A stretch of DNA of 64,000 nucleotides from Sphingomonas pituitosa NBRC 102491 (GTDB taxonomy: Bacteria; Pseudomonadota; Alphaproteobacteria; Sphingomonadales; Sphingomonadaceae), in assembly GCF_001598435.1 (NCBI RefSeq), contig NZ_BCYY01000012.1:1-64000 (forward strand), given 5' to 3'. Every line of letters begins with the position of its first letter. Positions within the stretch are counted from its first letter, which is position 1. Below are positions 45,047-52,428 of the stretch, piece after piece. A program made the position numbers and the translations under genes. The notes beneath the pieces were generated by a model. It was not told the origin of the DNA and did not search any database. It saw nothing but the letters and a program-made list of their open reading frames with translations.

Positions 45047-47267
45047 TCAGGCCGACATAGCGATCATTGTCCCGCGGCACGTAACGGACGACGCCCGCCG
45101 TGGTGCCATAGGCGAGGGTGTTGGCATAGTGCTGGTCGAGGATGTTCTTCACCAGCGCGCGCAGTTCCCAGCGCTCGCCGCCGATCAGCGCGATGCTGGC
45201 GTTCCACAGGCCATAGGCCGGCTGGATGGTGTCCGGCGTCTGGGTGATCGCGTACTGGGTCTTGCTCTTGTAGCTGGCGTCGGTCTGCAGCTCGATCGCC
45301 AGGCCGTCGGTGATCGGCAGCTTCCACGCCGCACCGCCGCTCAGCTTCCAGTCGGGTGCGAACGGCAGAGGCTGGCCGTCGATCGAGGTGCAGGTCGTGG
45401 CGGCCGGGCAGTTGAAATGCTGGATCCGGGCGTCCGTCCGCGCGACCGCGAAATTGAGCGTCAGCCGGTCGGTCGGCCGCGCGTTCAGGTCGGCTTCCAC
45501 GCCCTTGGTCTGCACCTTGCCGGCGTTGATCAGCCGGGTGACGATCGCGCCGAGATAGGTGTCGGCGAAGTTCGCCTGGAACCCGTCATAGTTGGTGACA
45601 TAGGCCGCGATCCCGCCGCTCAGCCGCCCGCCGAACAGGCTGCCTTTCAGGCCGACTTCGTAGTTGGTCGAGGTTTCGGGCGCGAGCGGCTGGGTGTCGA
45701 ACGCCTGCATGTTGAAAAAGACGTTGTAGGCCGGGCCCTTATAGCCGCGCGAGAAGGTGAAATAGGTGTTGGCGTTGGGCGCCAGCTTGTACTGCACGCC
45801 GGCCCGCGCGCTGTAATCCACCCGGTCGGTCTTGCCGCTGCTGGCGAAGCCGGGGCGGATGCCGGCGACGCCGGTGGCGGTGTCGGACACGCGTTGGTGG
45901 AAATAGGTCAGCGAATCGTGGATCAGGCGGCCGCCGGCGATGAAGGTCAGCGCGTCGGTGGCGTGCAGGTTCGCCTCGCCGAAGAGCGCGTGGTTCTGCG
46001 CGCGGATGCCGTAATTCGCCACGCCGTTGTTGGTGACGGCTGCGCCGCCGATCAGCTGGGTGACGCTGCGCTGGTAGCGCTCGTCGGTATCGGCGGCGAG
46101 CAGATAGGCGCCGACGACATAGTCGACCAGCCCGCCCTGCGGCGAGGCGAGGCGCACTTCCTGCGAGAACTGGTCGAAATCCACCGTGCCGTCGTCGCGC
46201 CCCTGCGGGAAGCCGGCGGCGAGCACCGCGCGCGCGTCCCAGTCCGGCGTCTGGTGGTTCTTCCATTCGCGATAGGCGGTGATCGAGGTGAGCGTGTAGC
46301 CGCCGCCCAGCCGCCAATCGAGCGTGATCGAGCCGCCATAGTTGCGGTCGCGCACTTCGCTGTCGGAGGTCGTATTGATCCGCTTGTTGTTCGCAGAGGG
46401 CGTGATGCCTTCCTGCGCCAGCAGCCCGGCGAGCGTCGCGTTCGGCGTCACGACGTTGGTGGGGTAGGCCACCCGCGACGAACTGACATAGACGCCCTGC
46501 GGCGTGTCGTCGCGGTTGTAGAGATAGTCGCCGGCCAGCGTGATCGTCACGTCGTCGTTCGGCCTGGCGACGATCTTGCCGCGCACGCCCCAGCGGTCAT
46601 AGCCGTTCACCCAGTTGCGCGTGCCGACGTTATAGACGTTGCCGCGATAGGCGGCGTACAGCCCGCTCAGCGCATAGCCGATAGTGCTGGTGATCGGGCC
46701 CGAGACGCTGCCCTTGATCCGCCCTTCGCCGCCTTCGTAATAGCCGCCCTCCAGCGACCCGGTCTGGGTCTTGCTCGGTGCCTTGGTGACGAGGTTGATC
46801 ACGCCGGCCGAGGCGTTCTTGCCGAACAGCGTGCCCTGCGGCCCGCGCAGCACCTCGAGATGGTCGAGATCGAGCAGGTCGAGCGTCGCCTGGCCCGGGC
46901 GCACCAGCACCACGCCGTCGATCACCGTCGAGACCGAGCTTTCGACACCCGGCGACGTCGTGATGGTGCCCACGCCGCGGATGAACACGGTGCGGTCCTT
47001 GTTCGACTGTCCGTTACGGAAATCGACGGTGGGGATGACGGTGGACAGGTCCTGCAGCGTGTTGAGATTGCGGGATGCCGCCACGTCGCCGTTCACCACC
47101 GAGACGGCGATCGGCACGTCCTGCAGATTCTCGTTGCGGAAGCGCGCGGTGACGACGATGTCGCCGGTATCCTGCGCCGGTGCCGCCGCTTCCTGGGCCT
47201 GGGCGAGCGCTGGCTGCGCCACGCCCGCCAGCAATGCTGCCGCCATCCAACCGTGCATGCGCCCCAT
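45027..47267 (-). CDS. TonB-dependent receptor
   Basis: The product is 746 residues. The start at 47267 follows AAGGAGGAACGG, and the signal peptide ends PALAQAQ. The plug domain has DTGDIVVTARFRNENLQDVPIAVSVV, RNGQSNKDRTVFIRGVG and LEVLRGPQGTLFGKNASAGVINL, in separate stretches. The beta-barrel ends in an aromatic (NARIRY). Sphingomonad receptors of this group import aromatic or sugar-like ligands rather than iron alone. It lies between the formylglycine-generating enzyme gene and the MFS gene in the same direction. The ligand is unknown. Confidence 0.95.
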   Translation of the reverse strand: MGRMHGWMAAALLAGVAQPALAQAQEAAAPAQDTGDIVVTARFRNENLQDVPIAVSVVNGDVAASRNLNTLQDLSTVIPTVDFRNGQSNKDRTVFIRGVGTITTSPGVESSVSTVIDGVVLVRPGQATLDLLDLDHLEVLRGPQGTLFGKNASAGVINLVTKAPSKTQTGSLEGGYYEGGEGRIKGSVSGPITSTIGYALSGLYAAYRGNVYNVGTRNWVNGYDRWGVRGKIVARPNDDVTITLAGDYLYNRDDTPQGVYVSSSRVAYPTNVVTPNATLAGLLAQEGITPSANNKRINTTSDSEVRDRNYGGSITLDWRLGGGYTLTSITAYREWKNHQTPDWDARAVLAAGFPQGRDDGTVDFDQFSQEVRLASPQGGLVDYVVGAYLLAADTDERYQRSVTQLIGGAAVTNNGVANYGIRAQNHALFGEANLHATDALTFIAGGRLIHDSLTYFHQRVSDTATGVAGIRPGFASSGKTDRVDYSARAGVQYKLAPNANTYFTFSRGYKGPAYNVFFNMQAFDTQPLAPETSTNYEVGLKGSLFGGRLSGGIAAYVTNYDGFQANFADTYLGAIVTRLINAGKVQTKGVEADLNARPTDRLTLNFAVARTDARIQHFNCPAATTCTSIDGQPLPFAPDWKLSGGAAWKLPITDGLAIELQTDASYKSKTQYAITQTPDTIQPAYGLWNASIALIGGERWELRALVKNILDQHYANTLAYGTTAGVVRYVPRDNDRYVGLNARIRY

Positions 47268-47298
47268 CCGTTCCTCCTTATGTGTTGGAGCGGTGGTA

Positions 47299-47315
47299 AT
47301 TCCCAGCTGCGGAAT
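47299..47315 (-). promoter_or_regulatory. Candidate operator upstream of the TonB receptor
   Basis: ATTCC-N7-GGAAT is a perfect inverted repeat with a CAGCTG core, 32 bases upstream of the receptor start in the 123-base gap after the preceding gene. Dyads of this size suit LysR-type (CysB/Cbl-like) or similar regulators, which often control sulfur-scavenging genes. No matching regulator gene lies in the island. Based on sequence symmetry only. Confidence 0.35.
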
Positions 47316-47390
47316 AGGAAAATAAGCTTTTGCTTGCACGCGGCAAAGCAGGCCTTCGCGCCTCCGCGAAAACCTTTTGCATGCAGGCGT

Positions 47391-48335
47391 TTACCGGCTG
47401 ACGGTGCGAAAGCCGAGATGCGATGCGGCGAGCGTCTCCTCCTGGGCGTGGCGGGCGGCGGGGCGGTAGCGGGCGCAATAGTTGCTGGCGCAGAGATAGG
47501 ATCCGCCCTTGATCACCCGCGCGCGGGCATCGGGCTGGCGCGGATCGAAGCTCGGATTGCCGGGCGTTCCGTCGCCGACCGCAAAGGGCGCGTGGCTGGG
47601 CAGATACCAGCTGCCGGTCCATTCCCAGACATTGCCGATCAGGTCATAGGCGCCGGCACCGTTCGGCTGGAAGCAGCCGGCAGGCGCGCGGCCTGCATAG
47701 CCGTCGCGCTTGGCGTTGGTGTTCGGGAAGCTGCCCTGCCAGAAATTGGCGCGATCCGGGCTGGGCTCGGCATCGGGATCGGCGATGCCCACCCGCGCCG
47801 CCGCCTCGAACTGCTCCTCGCTGGGCAGCGCGCGGCCTGCCCAGCGGGCATAGGCCCGGGCATCGGCGAAGGTGACGGCGACCACCGGCTCCTCCTCGTG
47901 CCCGGCAATGCCGCTGCCCGGCCCCTCGGGGTGGCGCCAGTTCGCGCCCGGGACAAAGCGCCACCAGCGGCGCGGATCGGGCTCCTCGATCGCGGTTTTC
48001 GGCGGCACGAACACGAAGGCGCCGCCGCCGGGCTTCTCCGCTTCGGTGCGATAACCCGTCGCCGCGACGAAGGCGGCGAACTGGCGGTTCGTCACTTCGT
48101 GGGCGTCGATGTCGAAGGCGGGGACGTCCGCCTCGGTCGGCGGGCCTTCCTCGGGATAATAGCGGCTGCTGCCCATCACGAAGCGGCTGGCGGGGATGCG
48201 CACCGGCCGATCGACATGGCTGCCGGCGCACACCCGCGGCGGACCGGCAGGGGTGGGTGCCGCTGCCGGGCGCGTCGCCCAGAGCAGCGGCAGCGCGACC
48301 AGCGGCGGAATTGCGAGAAGCGCGACCGGCTTCAC
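47391..48335 (-). CDS. Exported formylglycine-generating enzyme (SUMF1 family)
   Basis: The product is 314 residues from a GTG overlapping the sulfatase stop (GTGA). Residues 3-20 (PVALLAIPPLVALPLLWA) form a signal or anchor helix, so the enzyme faces the periplasm. The FGE-sulfatase fold runs from VRIPASRFVMGSSRYYPEEG to LGFRTVSR. Both active cysteines of known FGEs are kept: Cys282 and Cys287 in SYLCASNYCARY. It should convert the cysteine of the coupled sulfatase to formylglycine. Location outside the cytoplasm is unusual relative to well-studied bacterial FGEs. Confidence 0.92.
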   Translation of the reverse strand: MKPVALLAIPPLVALPLLWATRPAAAPTPAGPPRVCAGSHVDRPVRIPASRFVMGSSRYYPEEGPPTEADVPAFDIDAHEVTNRQFAAFVAATGYRTEAEKPGGGAFVFVPPKTAIEEPDPRRWWRFVPGANWRHPEGPGSGIAGHEEEPVVAVTFADARAYARWAGRALPSEEQFEAAARVGIADPDAEPSPDRANFWQGSFPNTNAKRDGYAGRAPAGCFQPNGAGAYDLIGNVWEWTGSWYLPSHAPFAVGDGTPGNPSFDPRQPDARARVIKGGSYLCASNYCARYRPAARHAQEETLAASHLGFRTVSR

Positions 48336-49996
48336 GGGAAGGTCGCCGGGGTGGTCTGCATCACGACGCGCGCGCCCTTGGCATAGCCGTCCCACGCGGC
48401 GACCAGCCTCTTCAGCCGGGCCGGCTGATCGGCGGCGCGGTCGCGGGTCTCGCCGGGATCTTCGGCGAGGTTGTAGAGCTTCCAGCCGTCGCCGAGATCG
48501 ACGATCTTCCAGTCGCCCTGGCGGATCGCGCGGCGGCCGAACAGCTCGGTGCCGACGATCTCCTTCGGGCCATGCACCGCCTTGGACTGCCCACGCAGAT
48601 ACGGAAGCCAACTGCTCCCGCGCACCGGCTGCACCGCGCGCCCGCGATAGTCGTTGCCCTGCCAGCTGCCGCCTGCGGCTTCGACGAGCGTCGGCACCAC
48701 GTCCATCACCGTGCCATAGGCATGGCTGATCCCGCCCTGCCGCTTCCAGCCGGGATAGGAAAGGAACGCGGCCACGCGCGTGCCGCCTTCGCTGGTGAAG
48801 CCCTTGTAGAGGAACGACGGCGTCGTCGCCGCCTGCGCCCAGCCGGGGCCATAGGCGGTGTAGGAGGTCGCCGCGCCCAGATTGTCGAGCCGGTTGTCCG
48901 CCGCCTTCAGCCGCGCCGCCATCGTCGGCAGCCTGGTGGTGGCGAGGTCGATGCCCTCCGCACCGTTGTCCGCCAGGAACAGGATGATGGTGTTGTCATA
49001 CTGGCCGGTCGCCTTGAGGTGGGCGATCACCTTGCCGACATTCTGGTCGAGCCGGTCGACCATCGCCGCATAGACTTCCATCAGCCGCGCCTGCTCCTGC
49101 TTCTCTTGCGCGGAGAGGTGCGCCCAGTCGCGCCCGTCGGGCAGCACGAAGGGGTGGGGCTTCACGCCCGCCGGCACCAGCCCCAGCGCCTGCTGGCGCT
49201 TCAGCCGCTCGGCCTGGAGCACTTCGAACCCGGCATCGTAGCGGCCGCGATATTTGGCGATGTCCTCGGCCGGAGCCTGCAGCGGCCAGTGCGGCGCGGT
49301 GAAGGTGAGATAGGCGAAGAAGGGTTTCGCCGGATCGGCATGCCCGAGAAAGCCGATCAGTTTCGATGCGTAGGCGTCGGACGAATAGAAGTCCTTGGGC
49401 AGGCTCGGCAGGGTGGCGCCGTTCTCGCGATAGGTCGCCTGGCCGGGCAGCGGCACGGCGGTCGCGTCGATGCCGAAATGATTGGCACCGCCCTGGAGCA
49501 GCGTGAATGCCTGATCGAAGCCATGGCGGGTCGGATCGTCCTGCGGGCGCGTGCCGAGATGCCACTTGCCCGACATCGCCGTCGCATAGCCGAGGTCGCG
49601 CAGCCGTTCGGCCAGCGTCACCACATCGTCGGGCAGATAGCCCTGATAGCCGGGCTTGCCGACCTGGTTGGGTGCGACCAGCTCGGCCATGTTGCCCAGG
49701 CCTGCCAGGTGGTTGTCGGTGCCCGAGAGCAGCATCGATCGTGTCGGCGAGCAGGTGGGCGCGGCGTGGAAGCCGGTGAGCCGCAGGCCGTGTTCGGCCA
49801 GCGCATCGAGATTGGGCGTGTGGATCTCGCCGCCGAACGCACCGAGATCCGAATAGCCGAGATCGTCGGCGACGATGATCAGGATGTTCGGCCGCTTGGG
49901 GGGCGGGGCGGGGCGGGGCTGGTTCTGCGCCACCACGGCGGGCGAGGGGAGCAGCAGCAGGAGCAGGGCGGCGAGGCGAAGGCGCATCGAGGGCAT
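48332..49996 (-). CDS. Arylsulfatase (formylglycine-dependent, exported)
   Basis: The product is 554 residues with a Leu-rich signal peptide (residues 1-23). The sulfatase core begins RPNILIIVADDLGYSDLG, with the metal-binding Asp pair. The signature CSPTR at residues 82-86 puts the modifiable cysteine at Cys82, and GKWHLG follows. The C-terminal sub-domain carries WKLYNLAEDPGETRD. It releases sulfate from aryl, alkyl or glycan sulfate esters in the periplasm. The neighbouring gene encodes its probable activating enzyme. ATG 49996 and 49987 are both possible starts. Confidence 0.95.
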   Translation of the reverse strand: MPSMRLRLAALLLLLLPSPAVVAQNQPRPAPPPKRPNILIIVADDLGYSDLGAFGGEIHTPNLDALAEHGLRLTGFHAAPTCSPTRSMLLSGTDNHLAGLGNMAELVAPNQVGKPGYQGYLPDDVVTLAERLRDLGYATAMSGKWHLGTRPQDDPTRHGFDQAFTLLQGGANHFGIDATAVPLPGQATYRENGATLPSLPKDFYSSDAYASKLIGFLGHADPAKPFFAYLTFTAPHWPLQAPAEDIAKYRGRYDAGFEVLQAERLKRQQALGLVPAGVKPHPFVLPDGRDWAHLSAQEKQEQARLMEVYAAMVDRLDQNVGKVIAHLKATGQYDNTIILFLADNGAEGIDLATTRLPTMAARLKAADNRLDNLGAATSYTAYGPGWAQAATTPSFLYKGFTSEGGTRVAAFLSYPGWKRQGGISHAYGTVMDVVPTLVEAAGGSWQGNDYRGRAVQPVRGSSWLPYLRGQSKAVHGPKEIVGTELFGRRAIRQGDWKIVDLGDGWKLYNLAEDPGETRDRAADQPARLKRLVAAWDGYAKGARVVMQTTPATFP

Positions 49997-50051
49997 ATCC
50001 GAAAAGGGGCCGCGCCCCCTGAGGGGGGAGCGCGGCCGGTGCAGGCTGGGA

Positions 50052-51005
50052 TCAGGCGGCGGCTTCGAGCGCGGCGACAGGCTCGGGCTTGAGCACCCGG
50101 CTGGGCGCACCATCGATGCCACGCGGCACATCCCCGGCGATGGTCGCGCGGCGCAGCGTGCGGCGCTGGGTGCCGAAATCGGCGATGGCGCGGTGCTGGG
50201 TGGCACGGTTGTCCCAGATCGCCACGTCGCCGGGGCTCCACCGCCAGCGCACCGTGTTCTCCGGCTTGGTCGCATGGTCCTGGAGAATGCCGAACAACCG
50301 GGCGAAATCCTCGCGGCTGAAGCCGACGAAGCTCTTCACGAAGCTGCCGAGCAGCAACAGCTTTTCGCCGGTGACGGGATGGACGCGCACCACCGGATGT
50401 TCGGTCTCATAGGCGGTGGAGGCGAATACCTCGCGGTGGCGGCGGACCTGCTCGCTGGTCGCCTCGGGCCGCTGCTGGGCATAGTCGAAGGCGTTGGTGT
50501 GGACCGCGCGGAGGTTCTCGACCAGCGCCTTGAGCGGTTCGGACAGTGTTTCGTACGCGGTCACCGCATTGGCCCAGAGCGTGTCGCCGCCCGCCGGCGG
50601 AATGGTGATCGCGCGCAGGATGGACGCGGCGGGATAGGCGGGCAGGAAGGTGATGTCGGTGTGCCACGCAGAAGCGGCTTCGCCTTCCTTGCTGTCCAGT
50701 TCGAGCAGGAAGCGCGATCCGGCCGCCACCGGCACCGTGGGGTGCGCGAGCGGATCGCCGAGCCGCTCGGCAAAGGCCTCCTGCGCGGCATCGTCGAGAT
50801 GCGTCTGGTTGCGGAAGAAGATCACCTTGTGGCGGTAGAGCGCCGCGCGGATCGCCTCGACCGTGGCATTGTCGACGTCGCCGCCGAGGCGGACACCGCG
50901 GATCTCGGCGCCGATCCGGCCGGCCACGGGGTGCACGTCGAGCACGCTGTCGGGGTCGGCTGCGTTGGGGACGGCGGTGGTGAAGTCATGCGTCTGAACG
51001 GTCAT
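50052..51005 (-). CDS. atsK: Fe(II)/2-oxoglutarate-dependent alkylsulfatase (AtsK/TauD family)
   Basis: The product is 317 residues. The ATG at 51005 has AAGGAG at proper distance. His115 and Asp117 in WHTDITF and His271 in [10 protein letters not shown] form the iron triad, and an Arg in the RRTLRR segment would bind 2-oxoglutarate. [31 protein letters not shown] and [10 protein letters not shown] are very close to Pseudomonas putida AtsK as I recall it. AtsK oxidises alkyl sulfate esters to aldehyde and sulfite. Taurine- or sulfoquinovose-type dioxygenase activity is an alternative. Gene order in the island supports a sulfur role. Confidence 0.88.
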   Translation of the reverse strand: MTVQTHDFTTAVPNAADPDSVLDVHPVAGRIGAEIRGVRLGGDVDNATVEAIRAALYRHKVIFFRNQTHLDDAAQEAFAERLGDPLAHPTVPVAAGSRFLLELDSKEGEAASAWHTDITFLPAYPAASILRAITIPPAGGDTLWANAVTAYETLSEPLKALVENLRAVHTNAFDYAQQRPEATSEQVRRHREVFASTAYETEHPVVRVHPVTGEKLLLLGSFVKSFVGFSREDFARLFGILQDHATKPENTVRWRWSPGDVAIWDNRATQHRAIADFGTQRRTLRRATIAGDVPRGIDGAPSRVLKPEPVAALEAAA

Positions 51006-51023
51006 GTGCATTCTCCTTCAGGG

Positions 51024-52424
51024 TCAGTCGTGGGGAAGTTGGCCGGCGGCACGCGCATCCAGCGCGCGACGGATGGTGGCGTGGCGCTGCGCATCGAGCG
51101 GAAAGCGCCAGATCAGGGCGGCGGAGAGGATGTGGGCGAGCGCTGGGCCGAGCGCGAAGACATATTTCAGCGTCTCCAGCGCCTCGGGCGTGTTCGCGCC
51201 CTTGGGGCTGAACCCCATCCAGGCGATCAGCGGCAGCGCAATGCCGATGCCGATCGCCGGCCCCGCCTTGGTGGCGAGGCTGAATACCGAGAAGAACAGG
51301 CCGGTGCGGTTGTGCCCGGTCTCCAATTCGTGATGATCGGCCACATCGGCGACCATCGCGCGCAGCATCAGGTTGCCGGAGCCTTGGGCGAGCCCCTGCG
51401 CGATAGTGAGCGCCAGCAGCAGCCCGATCCCGCCCGGCACCACGAACAGCAGGCCGAGGTTGATCGCGACCTGTACCAGCTCGCCCAGAATGGCGGTCTC
51501 GCGCTTGCCGAGGCGACGGCCGATCTGCAGCCAGATCGGGGCGGCGAATACGCCGAACACGAACTGGAACAGGTAGAGTCCGCTCGCCCAGGCCGGCGCG
51601 CCCATATAGTTCACGGCGAAGAAGGTGATCAGCCCGGCACGGATCGACTGGCCGGCGGTGACCGCCACGTCGGAGGCGAGCACGCGGACCAGCAGCCGGT
51701 CGCGCAGGATCAGGCTGGTGGTGCGCAGAAAGCCTTCGGGCTTGGGTTCGAAGGCGGGGCGGGGCGGCTCGCGAAAGGCGGTGAGGCTCAGCAGCAGCGC
51801 CGGCGCCAGCGTCAGCAGGATGAAGCCGCCGACGACGTGCAGTTTCAGCGCGATGTCGGCGGGGCGGATCTGTTCGAGGAGGGTCGGCAGGATCAGCACG
51901 AGGAGCAGGCCCGAGGCTTGCGCGGTCTGCTGGAAGGCTACCGATCGGGTGCGGCCGTGATAGGCGCCGGAAAGCTCGCCCGCCCAGGCGGAGAACGGCA
52001 CCTCGATCATCGTCCAGCCGGCGTAAAAGATGAACAATGCGACGGCGAGGTAGAGCGGGGCGACCACCGCGGGCGGGAAGAACAGCAGCGCGGAGCCGAG
52101 GCCGAAGAGCAGGCCGCCCGCCGCGATCCACGGCCTGCGCCGGCCGAAGCGGCTGCGGGTGCGGTCGCTGAGCACGCCGACGATCGGATCGGCGGCGACG
52201 TCCCAGAAGCGGCCGAGGAAGAAGATCAGGCCGATGGTGGCCAGCGAAAGCCCGTACTGGGTGGCGTAGAGCTGCGGCACGAACAGGATCAGCGGCAGCC
52301 CTGCCCCCGCGATCGGTACCGCCAGCGAAGCGAAGCCGATCAGCCGCCAGGCCGGCGGATCGTCGGTACGATCCGGCGGATAGGCGATGCGGAACCGGGT
52401 GTCGTGGGCGGGGATCGTCGCCAT
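51024..52424 (-). CDS. GPH-family sugar/glycoside:cation symporter
   Basis: This 466-residue permease has about 12 hydrophobic helices. GRFWDVAADPIVGVLSDRTRSRFGRRRPWI, split over residues 70-100, is the hallmark of glycoside-pentoside-hexuronide symporters (MelB relatives). It would move a glycoside-like or other neutral substrate into the cytoplasm with H+ or Na+. It begins four bases after the TonB receptor stop and is 18 bases from atsK, so the three genes form one transcript. Substrate may be a sulfated or sulfonated sugar. Confidence 0.92.
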   Translation of the reverse strand: MATIPAHDTRFRIAYPPDRTDDPPAWRLIGFASLAVPIAGAGLPLILFVPQLYATQYGLSLATIGLIFFLGRFWDVAADPIVGVLSDRTRSRFGRRRPWIAAGGLLFGLGSALLFFPPAVVAPLYLAVALFIFYAGWTMIEVPFSAWAGELSGAYHGRTRSVAFQQTAQASGLLLVLILPTLLEQIRPADIALKLHVVGGFILLTLAPALLLSLTAFREPPRPAFEPKPEGFLRTTSLILRDRLLVRVLASDVAVTAGQSIRAGLITFFAVNYMGAPAWASGLYLFQFVFGVFAAPIWLQIGRRLGKRETAILGELVQVAINLGLLFVVPGGIGLLLALTIAQGLAQGSGNLMLRAMVADVADHHELETGHNRTGLFFSVFSLATKAGPAIGIGIALPLIAWMGFSPKGANTPEALETLKYVFALGPALAHILSAALIWRFPLDAQRHATIRRALDARAAGQLPHD

Positions 52425-52428
52425 GGGC

